DNA of 24,539 bases from SZUA-365 sp034002405 (GTDB lineage Bacteria; Bacteroidota; Ignavibacteria; SZUA-365). The translations under genes and the position numbers were made by a program. This document shows, piece after piece, positions 10,188-18,239 of the stretch. The notes under the pieces are model-generated. The model did no database searches and had not been told where the DNA came from. It saw only the letters and a program-made list of their open reading frames with translations. The stretch spans positions 1 to 24,539 of the forward strand of contig JAVFAS010000055.1 of the NCBI GenBank assembly GCA_034002405.1. Reading direction: 5' to 3'. Each line of letters starts with the position of its first letter. The first letter of the stretch is position 1.

Positions 10188-10485
10188 GGTTCCCGATGGT
10201 GTTGGTGGACAAAGCGACGTGACAGACGGCACGGACGACAGAGACGGCACGAAAGAGGCAGAAAGCACGAAAGANNNNNNNNNNNNNNNNNNNNNNNNNN
10301 NNNNNNNNNNNNNNNNNNNNNNNNNNNNNNNNNNNNNNNNNNNNNNNNNNNNNNNNNNNNNNNNNNNNNNNNNNGAGGCAGAAAGCACGAAAGAAGCAGA
10401 CGGCACGATCGATACGGAGGAGGCGGACGGAATCAGGCCGCTCCGTCGGGCGGAACGGCGCGCGGAACATGCGGCGCGGCACGGA
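10188..10485. repeat. Low-complexity intergenic region between smg and topA
   Basis: About 300 bp rich in purines, with short repeated words (GACGGCACG at three places, GAAAGCACGAAAGA on both sides of the gap). The exact 20-nt word starting GAGGCAGAAAGC occurs at 10255-10274 and 10375-10394, immediately flanking the N run. This looks like a tandem repeat that the assembler could not cross. The minus-strand reading (SFVLSASFVPS and similar) is in frame with topA but is low complexity and not taken as coding. Confidence 0.7.
10275..10374. other. Assembly gap (100 N)
   Basis: Exactly 100 undetermined bases, the conventional size for a gap of unknown length. The true length and content are unknown. 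Confidence 0.99.
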
Positions 10486-10944
10486 TCAGTGGATGGTGTC
10501 CTTGCTGTTGAGCATGAGCCTGCTGCCGATGCGGTTGGAATCGTCGTAATCGAAAATGATCGATGCGATGACCGATTTCATTTCGCCGACGCCGACCGAG
10601 CCGAATCCCGCCATCATGATGCGGTCGATGGCGAGTTCGATGTCCATATCATCGAGCAGTCGGAGTTCCCTGAGTTCGAGCAGATACCCATAGGCCTGCG
10701 GGGTGATGACGGCGCGTTCCGAATCATGCAGGACACGATGCGAGTGGGGCTGACTTCTGTTCCCTTCCGCCAGAATATTGTCACCGAGGTGGATTTTGTC
10801 GAACAGCCAGCTGAAGGCCGTGCTGATTTCATTCTGCGTATAGCCCCGATCGGACAGCGCGCCGAGGTCGATTTCCCCCAGTCGCTTGTCCGTCTGCATC
10901 TCGTGAATGAGATACACGATGATTTCTACGATGCGTTCCTGCAT
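10486..10944 (-). CDS. smg: DUF494/Smg family protein
   Basis: 152-residue protein beginning MQERIVEIIVYLIHEMQTDK. The overall plan resembles E. coli Smg: an N-terminal helix with a VLMYL-like motif, a middle segment DLGALSDRGYTQNEISTAFSWLF matching the family's 'L...GF...DI..AL.WL', and a C-terminal region with MKSVIASIIFDYD. The molecular function is unknown. In many proteobacteria smg sits next to dprA and topA, and the same association here supports the assignment. A candidate promoter lies at 11005-11033, about 60 bp upstream. The start has no strong Shine-Dalgarno. Confidence 0.78.
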   Translation of the reverse strand: MQERIVEIIVYLIHEMQTDKRLGEIDLGALSDRGYTQNEISTAFSWLFDKIHLGDNILAEGNRSQPHSHRVLHDSERAVITPQAYGYLLELRELRLLDDMDIELAIDRIMMAGFGSVGVGEMKSVIASIIFDYDDSNRIGSRLMLNSKDTIH

Positions 10945-11004
10945 GGTTCTATTCGTATCGAAATACTTCGCTGCTCAAGAAATTTCCAATCATACCATAA
11001 AGAA

Positions 11005-11033
11005 AAAGTAGAACTTCGAGGCGCGAATGTCAA
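11005..11033 (-). promoter_or_regulatory. Candidate promoter for smg-topA
   Basis: Minus-strand TTGACA (11028-11033), 17-bp spacer, TACTTT (11005-11010). It begins immediately after the ybeY stop codon. The -35 and next bases, TTGACATTCG, are identical to those of the candidate promoter at 12053-12082. Confidence 0.6.
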
Positions 11034-11034
11034 G

Positions 11035-11502
11035 TCAGCGCCGCGTACGGTCGAAATTCCGGAATTGTTCGAGATAAAACTCCTCCCGCTCCTTCATCAC
11101 CACGCGATCGGATTCATGGCGGTCATCGTATCCGCGCAGATGCAACGTGCCATGGATGGCCAGTCGCGCGCACTCGTCACGCATCGTCACGCCATACTCG
11201 CGTGCCTGGCGGCGGGCGGTGTCGGCGCTGATCACCAGTTCCGCTTCCAGCGGTTCCTCCTCGAGCGGGAAGGTGATGATATCGGTCGGATAGTCATGCC
11301 GCAGGAACCGGCGATTGAGCGCGTGGATTTCCTCGTCGCTCACGATCGCGCAGGAAATCAGGGCGTCGGGAGTCCGCTCGCCCGCGAGGACGAGACGAAT
11401 CGCGTCGGCGAATACCGCGGCGCCCACGTTGCCGCAACGCGTGCGAAAGACCACCGCGACCTCATGTCGCGCTCGTCGGACCCCGCCGCGAGGGTCAGGC
11501 AT
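11035..11502 (-). CDS. ybeY: Endoribonuclease YbeY (rRNA maturation)
   Basis: Metal-dependent single-strand endoribonuclease involved in 16S rRNA 3'-end maturation and ribosome quality control; about 155 residues. The family signatures are RHDYPTDIITFP and the zinc site AIHGTLHLRGYDDRHESD. Two histidine ligands of H-x3-H-x5-H are present; the third position is Asp rather than His, which I recall as common in Bacteroidota homologues. The start is uncertain. The ATG at 11502 overlaps the stop of the upstream gene (ATGCCTGA) and gives a normal length. An ATG at 11532 would add ten residues; neither has a clear Shine-Dalgarno. It is the second gene of an operon with the 154-aa gene. Confidence 0.9.
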   Translation of the reverse strand: MPDPRGGVRRARHEVAVVFRTRCGNVGAAVFADAIRLVLAGERTPDALISCAIVSDEEIHALNRRFLRHDYPTDIITFPLEEEPLEAELVISADTARRQAREYGVTMRDECARLAIHGTLHLRGYDDRHESDRVVMKEREEFYLEQFRNFDRTRR

Positions 11503-11959
11503 CGGGCGCGGTGCGTTCGGCTTCGTCTTCATCGAGCATCAGTTCGGTCAGTGAAAGCGCGATCCCCGAAAGCATGACCTCGGGTCCCAATCGCGTGAAA
11601 TCACCCGAGAGCATCCCCCGGTCGACATTGGAATACAGGGAACAGGCGCCCTCCTTTTCCACGATCAGACCAGAGATCTTCCCTGCCGCCTCGGCGAAAA
11701 ACGTCACCTCGCCCATGAGTTCGCTGACAACCATGCCCGAACAGTGCTGCATCTGCAGGTTCGAATTTGGGGTGAAGACGCTCACCAGGGAACCCTCGAT
11801 CTCCCCGATGGGGATGTTCGGGTAGATTTCGAGCGCCAGTTGCCGGTCCGCGCTGCCGCCCTTGAGTTCGAAGCGGTAATGGTTGCCGTAATGACGGGCC
11901 TCGGTACCGAGGATGTGCGCGATTTGACTGATATGTTCATCGGTGAATGTAAAATTCAT
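11495..11959 (-). CDS. Hypothetical protein (154 aa) upstream of ybeY
   Basis: I do not recognise this family. The product begins MNFTFTDEHISQIAHILGTE, has a middle part that reads as alternating beta strands (YRFELKGG, LALEIYPN, SLVSVFTPNSNLQMQHCSGM, EVTFFAEAAGKISGLIVEKE, ACSLYSN) and ends in a helix with the acidic tail LTELMLDEDEAERTAPDA. No signal peptide or membrane segment is present, so it is probably cytosolic. GGAG lies 7 bases upstream of the ATG at 11959; the longer upstream frame crosses the promoter and is rejected. It has a good candidate promoter and overlaps ybeY, so a link to RNA or ribosome metabolism is possible, by context only. Confidence 0.7.
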   Translation of the reverse strand: MNFTFTDEHISQIAHILGTEARHYGNHYRFELKGGSADRQLALEIYPNIPIGEIEGSLVSVFTPNSNLQMQHCSGMVVSELMGEVTFFAEAAGKISGLIVEKEGACSLYSNVDRGMLSGDFTRLGPEVMLSGIALSLTELMLDEDEAERTAPDA

Positions 11960-12052
11960 GGGAATGCTCCAGGGCTCAGGGAATCCGTCCGCGCCATCGG
12001 AATTGTCCCGCGCGATGCAGCGGGCTCTGTCATGGAAGCGGTTGTATGCCGT

Positions 12053-12082
12053 AAAATAGTCCCACGCACGGTCGAATGTCAA
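12053..12082 (-). promoter_or_regulatory. Candidate promoter for the 154-aa gene and ybeY
   Basis: Minus-strand TTGACA (12077-12082), 18-bp spacer, TATTTT (12053-12058), implying a leader of about 85 nt. It lies in the 200-bp divergent region shared with gltX. Confidence 0.6.
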
Positions 12083-12088
12083 GGCGGG

Positions 12089-12119
12089 TTCCGTTTCCGC
12101 GCCGACATTCCTATATTTG
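12089..12119 (+). promoter_or_regulatory. Weak candidate promoter for gltX
   Basis: TATATTTG at 12112-12119 fits the Bacteroidota -7 element TAnnTTTG. Seventeen bases upstream of TATATT is TTCCGT, a poor -35. It is placed plausibly, about 40 bp before the gltX start. Confidence 0.35.
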
Positions 12120-12159
12120 AGGTTCGCACCTGGTCGTTCCTTCTGAATAAAGCACCGGC

Positions 12160-13602
12160 ATGTCAACAATCACCCCCCGCGTCCGTTTCGCCCCGAGTCC
12201 CACCGGCTATCTCCATGTGGGTGGCCTCCGCACCGCGCTGTACAATTACCTGTTCGCCCGCCGGCACGGTGGCACGGTCATTCTCCGCATCGAGGACACC
12301 GACCGCGGCCGCTACGTCGAAGGCGCGGCCGAGGCGCTCGCCGAGACCCTGGCGTGGGCGGGACTGCATTTCGACGAGGGTCCGGCCCTCGGCGGGGCCC
12401 ACGGGCCGTACGTGCAATCCGAGCGGAGCGAGATCTATGCCGCGCATGTGGCGCGGCTGCTCGCGGAGGACAAGGCATACCGCTGTTTCTGCACACCCGA
12501 GGAACTCGAGGCATCGCGGCAGCGACAGATCGCCGAGAAGCGCGACCCCGCCTATGACGGCCGCTGCCGTCGGCTCGACGCGGAGGACATCCAGCGACGC
12601 ATGGCGGACGGCCTGCCGTTCACCGTCCGGTTGAAAGTGCCGCGCATGGGACAATTGCAGCTGCGCGACCTGATCCGCGGGGATATCGTGGTGCAGTATG
12701 ACACGATCGACGACCAGGTGCTGCTCAAGAGCGACGGCTTCCCGACCTACCATCTGGCGAACGTGGTCGACGACCACCTGATGGAAATCACGCATGTGAT
12801 CCGTGGCGAGGAGTGGCTGCCCTCGACACCGAAGCACGTGCTGCTGTATGAGTTTTTCGGATGGGATGCTCCGGAATTCGCGCATCTGCCGCTGTTGCTC
12901 AATGCCGACCGGTCGAAGCTCAGCAAGCGCCAGGGCGATGTGGCGGTGGAGGACTATCGCGCGAAGGGTTTTCTGCCCGAGGCGTTGGTCAATTTCGTCG
13001 CGCTGCTGGGATGGAATCCGGGCGACGACCGCGAGCTGTTCTCGCGTGACGAACTCGCGCAGTCCTTCTCGCTCGACCGCGTGAGCAAGGCCGGCGCGGT
13101 CTTCGACGTGGAAAAGCTGAAGTGGTTCAACGCGCAGTACCTGCGCGCGCTGCCGCCCGCGCGACTCGCCGACCTCTGCGCGCCCTGGCTGCGCGCGGCG
13201 GGCATCGATACCGACGACACGGCGCGCGCCATGCAGGTGACCACGGCGTTCGCCAACTATCTCGAGGTGCCCGCGGACATCGCGCCGCATCTGGGGTTTC
13301 TCTCGCCCGCGCCGATCGTGCTGGCGTCGGACGCCGAGCGCGCGGCCATCGCGGCACCGGAGGCGCGGCGGGTGCTGACGGCATTCGCCACGCGCGCCGC
13401 GGATATCGAGCCGTGGAACCGCGAGACGATCAAGGCCATGATCAAGTCCGTGCAAACCGAGACCGGCGTGAAGGGCAAGGCTCTGTTCCTCCCCTTGCGC
13501 CTGGCGCTGTCGGGTGCGGAACACGGACCGGATCTCGGCATCATTGCCGAGCTGCTCGGACGCGCGCGCACGTTGGAGCGGATCCGCGCCATGCGCGGGT
13601 GA
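12160..13602 (+). CDS. gltX: Glutamyl-tRNA synthetase
   Basis: Class I aminoacyl-tRNA synthetase that charges tRNA-Glu, 480 residues, normal length. The N-terminal Rossmann fold has APSPTGYLHVGGLRTALYNY (HIGH-type motif HVGG, 19-22), followed by LRIEDTDRGR. The second signature is KLSKR (253-257) in ADRSKLSKRQGD. A helical anticodon-binding domain follows. Because glnS is also present in this window, this enzyme is probably a discriminating GluRS. The ATG at 12160 is the family start; the Shine-Dalgarno is weak. It is the first gene of a compact operon with a glycosyltransferase 4 bp downstream. Confidence 0.96.
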   Translation: MSTITPRVRFAPSPTGYLHVGGLRTALYNYLFARRHGGTVILRIEDTDRGRYVEGAAEALAETLAWAGLHFDEGPALGGAHGPYVQSERSEIYAAHVARLLAEDKAYRCFCTPEELEASRQRQIAEKRDPAYDGRCRRLDAEDIQRRMADGLPFTVRLKVPRMGQLQLRDLIRGDIVVQYDTIDDQVLLKSDGFPTYHLANVVDDHLMEITHVIRGEEWLPSTPKHVLLYEFFGWDAPEFAHLPLLLNADRSKLSKRQGDVAVEDYRAKGFLPEALVNFVALLGWNPGDDRELFSRDELAQSFSLDRVSKAGAVFDVEKLKWFNAQYLRALPPARLADLCAPWLRAAGIDTDDTARAMQVTTAFANYLEVPADIAPHLGFLSPAPIVLASDAERAAIAAPEARRVLTAFATRAADIEPWNRETIKAMIKSVQTETGVKGKALFLPLRLALSGAEHGPDLGIIAELLGRARTLERIRAMRG

Positions 13603-13606
13603 CGCG

Positions 13607-14548
13607 ATGCCGCGTGTCTCCGCCATCGTCATTCACTACGGCCGCGGTGAATTCACCACGCGGCTCGCGGCGCAACTGCTGGCGCTGGGATCCGCCCCGG
13701 AGGTGATCATCGTCGACAACGCCGCGGAACAACCGTTCGATGCCGCGGCGTTTCCCGGTCTGCGCTGCCTGCGCCTGGAGGAAAATCGCGGCTACGGTCA
13801 TGCTTGCAATCGCGGTGCCGATGCCGCCACCGGGGAGTATCTTTTCATCCTGAACAACGACCTCGAATTTCCCGACGATCCCCTGCCCGCACTGCTGCGT
13901 GCGATGGACGCGCGGCCGGATGCCGGCGCCGCCGGCCCCGCCCTGCGCTTTCCCGACGGCCGCTTCCAGCTGTCCTTCGGCGAGCAACCGACCTTGTGTA
14001 CGGAATTTCTGGAGAAGCGCCGGCAGGAGCAGAGTCGCGGTGGCGGCGGCGCGCAACTCGATGCGCGTGCGCGGAAGGCGCGCGCTCCCCTCGAACCGCA
14101 TTGGATCACCGGTGCCTGCATGCTGATCCGACGCGCGGCATGGGAAGCGGTCGCGGGTTTCGACGAAGCCTACTTTTTCTATTTCGAGGACACCGACCTC
14201 TGCACCCGTCTCCGGCGGGCGGGCTTCGCGGTGCTGTATCGTCCCGAGGCCGTTGTCGTGCATTACGGCGGTGGCTCCGCACCGCTCGCCGATCCGCGCA
14301 TCGTGGTTTCCTATCGCCGCGAACAGCTGCGCTATTACGCACGCTACAACAGCCGCGTGTCCTACGCGCTGCTGCGGCACTATCTGCTCCGGAAATTCGC
14401 GCGGCTCGCGCGCGGCGGCGGCATCGACCGCGCGACGGCGGACACGCTGTCGCGGGTGATCCGGCATTTCAACGCCGATGCGGAGCGCGCGTGCACGCGG
14501 ACGGTGTCGCCCCGGGCATCCCACACCATGAGCACAATGACGGAGTAA
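13607..14548 (+). CDS. Glycosyltransferase family 2 (rhamnosyltransferase-like)
   Basis: 313-residue cytosolic or membrane-associated glycosyltransferase. The N-terminal GT-A fold shows VSAIVIHYGRGEFTTRLAAQ, VIIVDNAAEQ, LEENRGYGHACNRGADAATG and the metal/nucleotide-binding stretch YLFILNNDLEF. The acceptor region has WITGACMLIRRAAWEAVAGF and the family-typical FFYFEDTDLCTRLRRAGF. This resembles WbbL/rhamnosyltransferase-like proteins that add sugars to cell-surface glycans; the actual donor and acceptor are unknown. The open frame extends upstream into gltX, but the ATG at 13607, 4 bp after the gltX stop, matches the family start. It is followed 5 bp later by nadD. Confidence 0.9.
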   Translation: MPRVSAIVIHYGRGEFTTRLAAQLLALGSAPEVIIVDNAAEQPFDAAAFPGLRCLRLEENRGYGHACNRGADAATGEYLFILNNDLEFPDDPLPALLRAMDARPDAGAAGPALRFPDGRFQLSFGEQPTLCTEFLEKRRQEQSRGGGGAQLDARARKARAPLEPHWITGACMLIRRAAWEAVAGFDEAYFFYFEDTDLCTRLRRAGFAVLYRPEAVVVHYGGGSAPLADPRIVVSYRREQLRYYARYNSRVSYALLRHYLLRKFARLARGGGIDRATADTLSRVIRHFNADAERACTRTVSPRASHTMSTMTE

Positions 14549-14553
14549 CGGAC

Positions 14554-15141
14554 ATGAATATCGGCATCTATGGGGGAACGTTCAATCCCCCGCATCTCGG
14601 CCATCTTCTGCTCGCGCAGAGCGCGATCGACGCATTCGCGCTCGATCGCGTGCTGATGATGCCGGCATTCCGTTCGCCGTTCAAGCTGATGAGTGAAAGT
14701 CTTCCGGCCGAGATGCGCGCGGAAATGGTCGCCCTGGCCGTTTCCGGAAACGCCCGTCTTGCCTGCGAATACTACGAGGTGCTGCGCGGCGGCGTCTCGT
14801 TCACGGTCGACACCTTGCGGCATCTGCACGCGCGGCAGCCAGCGGATTCCCTTTTCCTGCTCATGGGCGCGGATACGTTTAGTGAATTCCCGCTGTGGAA
14901 GGATCCGGATCGCATCGCCGAACTCGCGACGATCGCGGTCGCCCAGCGTCCGGGGTCGGATCTGGAACGCGCGAGCGCAACCGGCGCGCCCGCGTTCCGG
15001 CGGTTCGCCATGCCGTTGCTCGACATCTCCTCGACCGACATCCGTCGCCGCGTGCGCGAGGGACGTTCCATTCAATACCTCGTGCCCTGGACCGTGCAGG
15101 TCTTCATCGAAAGCCACGGACTGTATCGCGAATCAGATTGA
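14554..15141 (+). CDS. nadD: Nicotinate-nucleotide adenylyltransferase
   Basis: 195-residue enzyme that converts nicotinate mononucleotide and ATP to deamido-NAD in NAD biosynthesis. The N-terminus contains GGTFNPPHLGHLLLAQ (7-22), the nucleotidyltransferase motif with H14 and H17. LLMGADTFSEFPLWKD follows, and near the C-terminus is the second signature ISSTDIRRRVREG. Length and motifs are complete. GGAG lies 9 bases upstream of the ATG, and the gene follows the glycosyltransferase by 5 bp, so it is the third gene of the gltX operon. The same frame is open far upstream, but only as a shadow of the glycosyltransferase gene. Confidence 0.95.
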   Translation: MNIGIYGGTFNPPHLGHLLLAQSAIDAFALDRVLMMPAFRSPFKLMSESLPAEMRAEMVALAVSGNARLACEYYEVLRGGVSFTVDTLRHLHARQPADSLFLLMGADTFSEFPLWKDPDRIAELATIAVAQRPGSDLERASATGAPAFRRFAMPLLDISSTDIRRRVREGRSIQYLVPWTVQVFIESHGLYRESD

Positions 15142-15159
15142 CGCCTCCCCACGGGGCGT
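15141..15159. terminator. Possible convergent hairpin between nadD and the SDR gene
   Basis: ACGCCTC and GGGGCGT form a 7-bp stem (one G-T pair) around a 5-nt loop, starting on the last base of the nadD stop and lying in the 41-bp convergent space. Neither side carries a T-tract, so it is only a weak terminator candidate. Confidence 0.3.
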
Positions 15160-15182
15160 ACGTATCATCCGACCCACTGCTC

Positions 15183-16169
15183 CTATTTTATCCACCCTTG
15201 ATCGAGATACCACCGGGCGGTCGAGGCGATCCCCTCCTCGATGGAAATCTGTTGACGATAGCCGAGCTCGCGTTTGGCTTTGCTCACATCGCAGATCCAG
15301 TAGCGCTGTGTCAGATCCCGCGCTTTTTCGATATTGAGCGTGGCGGGCTTGCGCTGCAGCGCGGCGATGTTCTGGGCGACCGCGGCGATGGCAAACACCA
15401 CGGAATGCGGAATGCGGATGCGCAGCGTCCGTTTGCCGAAGGCCGCCGACGCGATGCGGCCGACCTGCGGCCACGAATAGAATTCCTCGCTCGAGATATA
15501 GTAGGTCTCGCCGATGCTGACGTCGGCTTCGGCCGCGAGCATCATGCCGCGAACGAGATCGTCGCAGTGCAGCAGGCTGACACGTTTGTCGTCGAAGCCC
15601 ATCATCGATTCAAGTCCCCGGGCCACGGTCTGGAAATAGATGAAAATTTCCGTGTCCCGCGGGCCGTACATCGCCGGCGGACGCACGATGGTCCACGGCA
15701 ACACACCCGTCATGGCACGGACGGCGCGTTCGGCCGCGACCTTGCTTTCCCCATACGTGGTGATGGGATTCGGTTCATCATCCTCGCGCACGGGACGATC
15801 GAGTGAAGGGGACGGTCCGCCGAGGGTCTGGCTGCTCACATACAGGAAGCGGCGCACGTTGGGCGCGAACCGTCGCGTCCCTTCGAGCATGTTTTCCGTC
15901 GAACGCACATTTCCGTCGAAATACCCCTGCCGGTCGCGTGCCTTGACCACTCCGGCGATGTGATAGACATAATCCGCGTCGCGGAGGAGGGGTTCCAGAG
16001 TCGAGGCGTCCCGCATGTCCCCCTCGACCAATGTCACATTCTTCCCTTCGAGCCAGCGCAGGTTGCTGGATTTGCGCACGAGGGCGCGCACGTCATGTCC
16101 CTGTTCGAGCATCCGATCCACCAGATGCGATCCGATGAAACCGGTGCCGCCTGTTACGGAGATGATCAT
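15183..16169 (-). CDS. NAD(P)-dependent epimerase/reductase, extended SDR family (possible ceramide-pathway reductase)
   Basis: 328-residue extended short-chain dehydrogenase. The Rossmann motif TGGTGFIGSHL is at residues 6-16; the catalytic Ser is in FLYVSSQTLGG and the YxxxK pair is in TYGESKVAAERA. The C-terminal half is substrate-specific and ends with RELGYRQQISIEEGIASTARWY, as in nucleotide-sugar epimerases and dihydroflavonol-reductase-like enzymes. The substrate cannot be read from the sequence. The bacterial ceramide reductase CerR is also an extended SDR, and a serine palmitoyltransferase-like gene lies just beyond glnS, so a role in sphingolipid synthesis is a reasonable hypothesis. 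It follows glnS by 50 bp on the same strand, with a weak AGG before the ATG. Confidence 0.85.
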   Translation of the reverse strand: MIISVTGGTGFIGSHLVDRMLEQGHDVRALVRKSSNLRWLEGKNVTLVEGDMRDASTLEPLLRDADYVYHIAGVVKARDRQGYFDGNVRSTENMLEGTRRFAPNVRRFLYVSSQTLGGPSPSLDRPVREDDEPNPITTYGESKVAAERAVRAMTGVLPWTIVRPPAMYGPRDTEIFIYFQTVARGLESMMGFDDKRVSLLHCDDLVRGMMLAAEADVSIGETYYISSEEFYSWPQVGRIASAAFGKRTLRIRIPHSVVFAIAAVAQNIAALQRKPATLNIEKARDLTQRYWICDVSKAKRELGYRQQISIEEGIASTARWYLDQGWIK

Positions 16170-16219
16170 CTTGTTTGCCTTTGAGGGAGTGATGAGGAAT
16201 CGGGCAATCCTGTGGATTG

Positions 16220-17905
16220 CTATGCCTTGCCCGCGACCTTCGCCCAGGTATCGCGCAGCGTCACCGTGCGATTAAAGACCGGGGCACCGGGTCGCGCATC
16301 CCGCGAGTCGACGGTGAAATACCCCTTCCGCTCGAACTGGTAATGCGTACCGGGGGTGGCGTTCGCGAGGGACGGCTCGACGCGCGCGCGTACGACCTGC
16401 AGGGAATCGGGATTGAGATTGGAAAGAAAATCCGATCCGTCCTCGGTCTGCTCGGGTGTTTCGGTGTTGAAGAGCGAGTCATACAGGCGCACGTCCGCCT
16501 CGACGCTTTCGCTGGCCGAGACCCAGTGCAACGTTCCCTTCACCTTGCGATTCGCCTCGGGCATACCGCTCCGGGTGTTTGGGTCATAGGTGCAGTGCAG
16601 GGCGATGATCGTGCCGGTGTCATCCTTCTCCACCGCTTCGCATTTGATGATATAGGCATAGCGAAGCCGCACCTCGCGTCCCGGCGCGAGTCGGAAGAAT
16701 TTCGACGGCGGATCTTCCATGAAATCCTCGCGCTCGATGAAGAGTTCGCGGGTGAACGGCACGGTGCGCGATCCGGCGGCGGGGTCCTCCGGATTGTTGA
16801 CCGCGTCCATGTGCTCGATCCCGTCTTCCGGGAAATTCGTGATCACCACCTTGAGAGGATCGAGCACGGCCATCACGCGGGACGCGTGCGCATTGAGATC
16901 CTCGCGCACGCAATGCTCGAGCAGCGCGAGGTCGATGGTGCTTTCCTTCTTCGCCACGCCGACGCGGTCGGCGAAATCACGCACCGACGCGGGCGTGAAG
17001 CCGCGGCGCCGGAGGCCGGAAATCGTGGGCATGCGCGGATCGTCCCATCCGTCAACAATCCCTTCCTGCACGAGGCGCAGCAGTTTGCGTTTGCTCATGA
17101 CCATGGAAGTCACATTGAGCCGGGCGAATTCGATCTGTTGCGGATGATGGATGCCGAGATTCTCGACGAACCAGTCGTAGAGCGGACGATGATCCTCGAA
17201 CTCCAGCGTGCAGATGGAATGCGTGATGCCCTCGATGGAATCGGACTGTCCATGCGCCCAGTCATAAGTCGGATAGATGCACCATGCATCGCCCGTGCGA
17301 TGATGATGCGCGCGAAGAATGCGGTACATCACCGGGTCGCGCATGTTGAGATTCGGAGAAGCCATGTCGATTTTCGCGCGCAGCGTATGCGACCCGTCGG
17401 GAAATTCCCCCGCGCGCATACGCTGGAACAGCTCGAGATTTTCCTCCACCGCCCGGTCGCGGAAGGGACTGTTCTTCCCCGGTTCGGTCAACGTGCCGCG
17501 ATGTTCGCGAATCTGTTCCGCACTCAGTTCGCAGACAAACGCCTTGCCGTCGCGGACCAGTGTGAGGGCGTACTCGTACAGCGTCTCGAAATAATCGGAG
17601 GCGAAATACTCGCGGTCGTCCCAGTCGAAACCCAGCCAGCGAATGTCTTCCTTGATCGAATCCACATATTCCACATCCTCTTTCACCGGATTCGTGTCAT
17701 CGAAGCGCAGATTGCACTGGCCGCCGAATTCCTTCGCGAGACCGAAATTCAGGCAGATCGATTTCGCATGGCCGATGTGCAGATAGCCGTTCGGTTCGGG
17801 TGGAAAGCGCGTGTGCACGCGGCCGGCGTAGCGGCCCGTTCGGTTGTGCTCGTTGATGATCTGCTTGATGAAATTGGTGGAAACGGGAGCGTCTGCTTCG
17901 GGCAT
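16220..17905 (-). CDS. glnS: Glutaminyl-tRNA synthetase
   Basis: Class I synthetase that charges tRNA-Gln directly, 561 residues, close to E. coli GlnRS. Motifs: VHTRFPPEPNGYLHIGHAKS (HIGH at 43-46), LRFDDTNPVKEDVEYVDSI, GQSDSIEGITHSICTLEFE and VMSKRK (about 269-274). A C-terminal anticodon-binding beta-barrel follows (KFFRLAPGREVRLRYAYIIKCE). Direct charging means the organism need not rely on the Glu-tRNA-Gln amidotransferase route. No Shine-Dalgarno is visible before the ATG at 17905, and no promoter is evident between it and the repeat array beginning at 18031. It appears to be co-transcribed with the SDR gene. Confidence 0.97.
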   Translation of the reverse strand: MPEADAPVSTNFIKQIINEHNRTGRYAGRVHTRFPPEPNGYLHIGHAKSICLNFGLAKEFGGQCNLRFDDTNPVKEDVEYVDSIKEDIRWLGFDWDDREYFASDYFETLYEYALTLVRDGKAFVCELSAEQIREHRGTLTEPGKNSPFRDRAVEENLELFQRMRAGEFPDGSHTLRAKIDMASPNLNMRDPVMYRILRAHHHRTGDAWCIYPTYDWAHGQSDSIEGITHSICTLEFEDHRPLYDWFVENLGIHHPQQIEFARLNVTSMVMSKRKLLRLVQEGIVDGWDDPRMPTISGLRRRGFTPASVRDFADRVGVAKKESTIDLALLEHCVREDLNAHASRVMAVLDPLKVVITNFPEDGIEHMDAVNNPEDPAAGSRTVPFTRELFIEREDFMEDPPSKFFRLAPGREVRLRYAYIIKCEAVEKDDTGTIIALHCTYDPNTRSGMPEANRKVKGTLHWVSASESVEADVRLYDSLFNTETPEQTEDGSDFLSNLNPDSLQVVRARVEPSLANATPGTHYQFERKGYFTVDSRDARPGAPVFNRTVTLRDTWAKVAGKA

Positions 17906-18030
17906 CGTGCGATTGGTTATTGTGTGAAATGTTGCGCGGACGAATGCGGTCGTGTGCGATCGCAGCTGGAGGATCGCAGGAATTTACGCTTTTTTCCGCT
18001 GATCTGCGATATCCGCTCTTGCTGTCGGTT

Positions 18031-18161
18031 TCGAGATCGAGATCGCAATCGCAATCGAGATCGAGATCGAGATCGCAATCGCAATCGAGATCGAGATCGA
18101 GATCGCAATCGCAATCGAGATCGAGATCGAGATCGCAATCGCAATCGAGATCGAGATCGAG
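18031..18161 (-). repeat. Left hexanucleotide array: four perfect 30-bp units
   Basis: Four identical 30-bp units (18031-18060, 18061-18090, 18091-18120, 18121-18150) and a partial fifth to about 18161. Read on the minus strand each unit is (GATCTC)3(GATTGC)2. There are no spacers, so this is a tandem array and not a CRISPR. Confidence 0.97.
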
Positions 18162-18182
18162 TCTGAAGAAATCATTCGAATC

Positions 18183-18239
18183 GAAATGGCACAGGTAACA
18201 AGTGACGTACACGTAATCACGGGATGTGCCTGCCATTTC
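18183..18239. repeat. Imperfect dyad between the arrays
   Basis: GAAATGGCA near 18183 and its exact complement TGCCATTTC near 18231 bracket a partly palindromic core with GTGA and TCAC half-sites 11 bp apart (around 18201-18219). Each arm contains an ATG that reads across the centre into the opposite array. Confidence 0.75.

Noticed and set aside
10188..10406. N-terminal extension of topA through the repeat region and the N gap
   Set aside because: Family members start at MSKSLIIVESPSK; the extension is low complexity and includes undetermined bases.
12163..13632. 489-aa minus-strand ORF opposite gltX
   Set aside because: Antisense shadow of a clear glutamyl-tRNA synthetase gene; arises from GC-rich third positions and shows no recognisable motifs.
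18031..18161. Possible CRISPR array (30-bp repeats)
   Set aside because: The 30-bp units are contiguous with no spacers and are themselves built of hexamers; no cas genes are near.
16217..18166. 649-aa plus-strand ORF opposite glnS
   Set aside because: Antisense shadow of glnS that ends in the simple repeat array.
18201..18219. CRP/FNR-like site (GTGA ... TCAC)
   Set aside because: The half-sites are 11 bp apart instead of 6, so it does not fit the known operator spacing.
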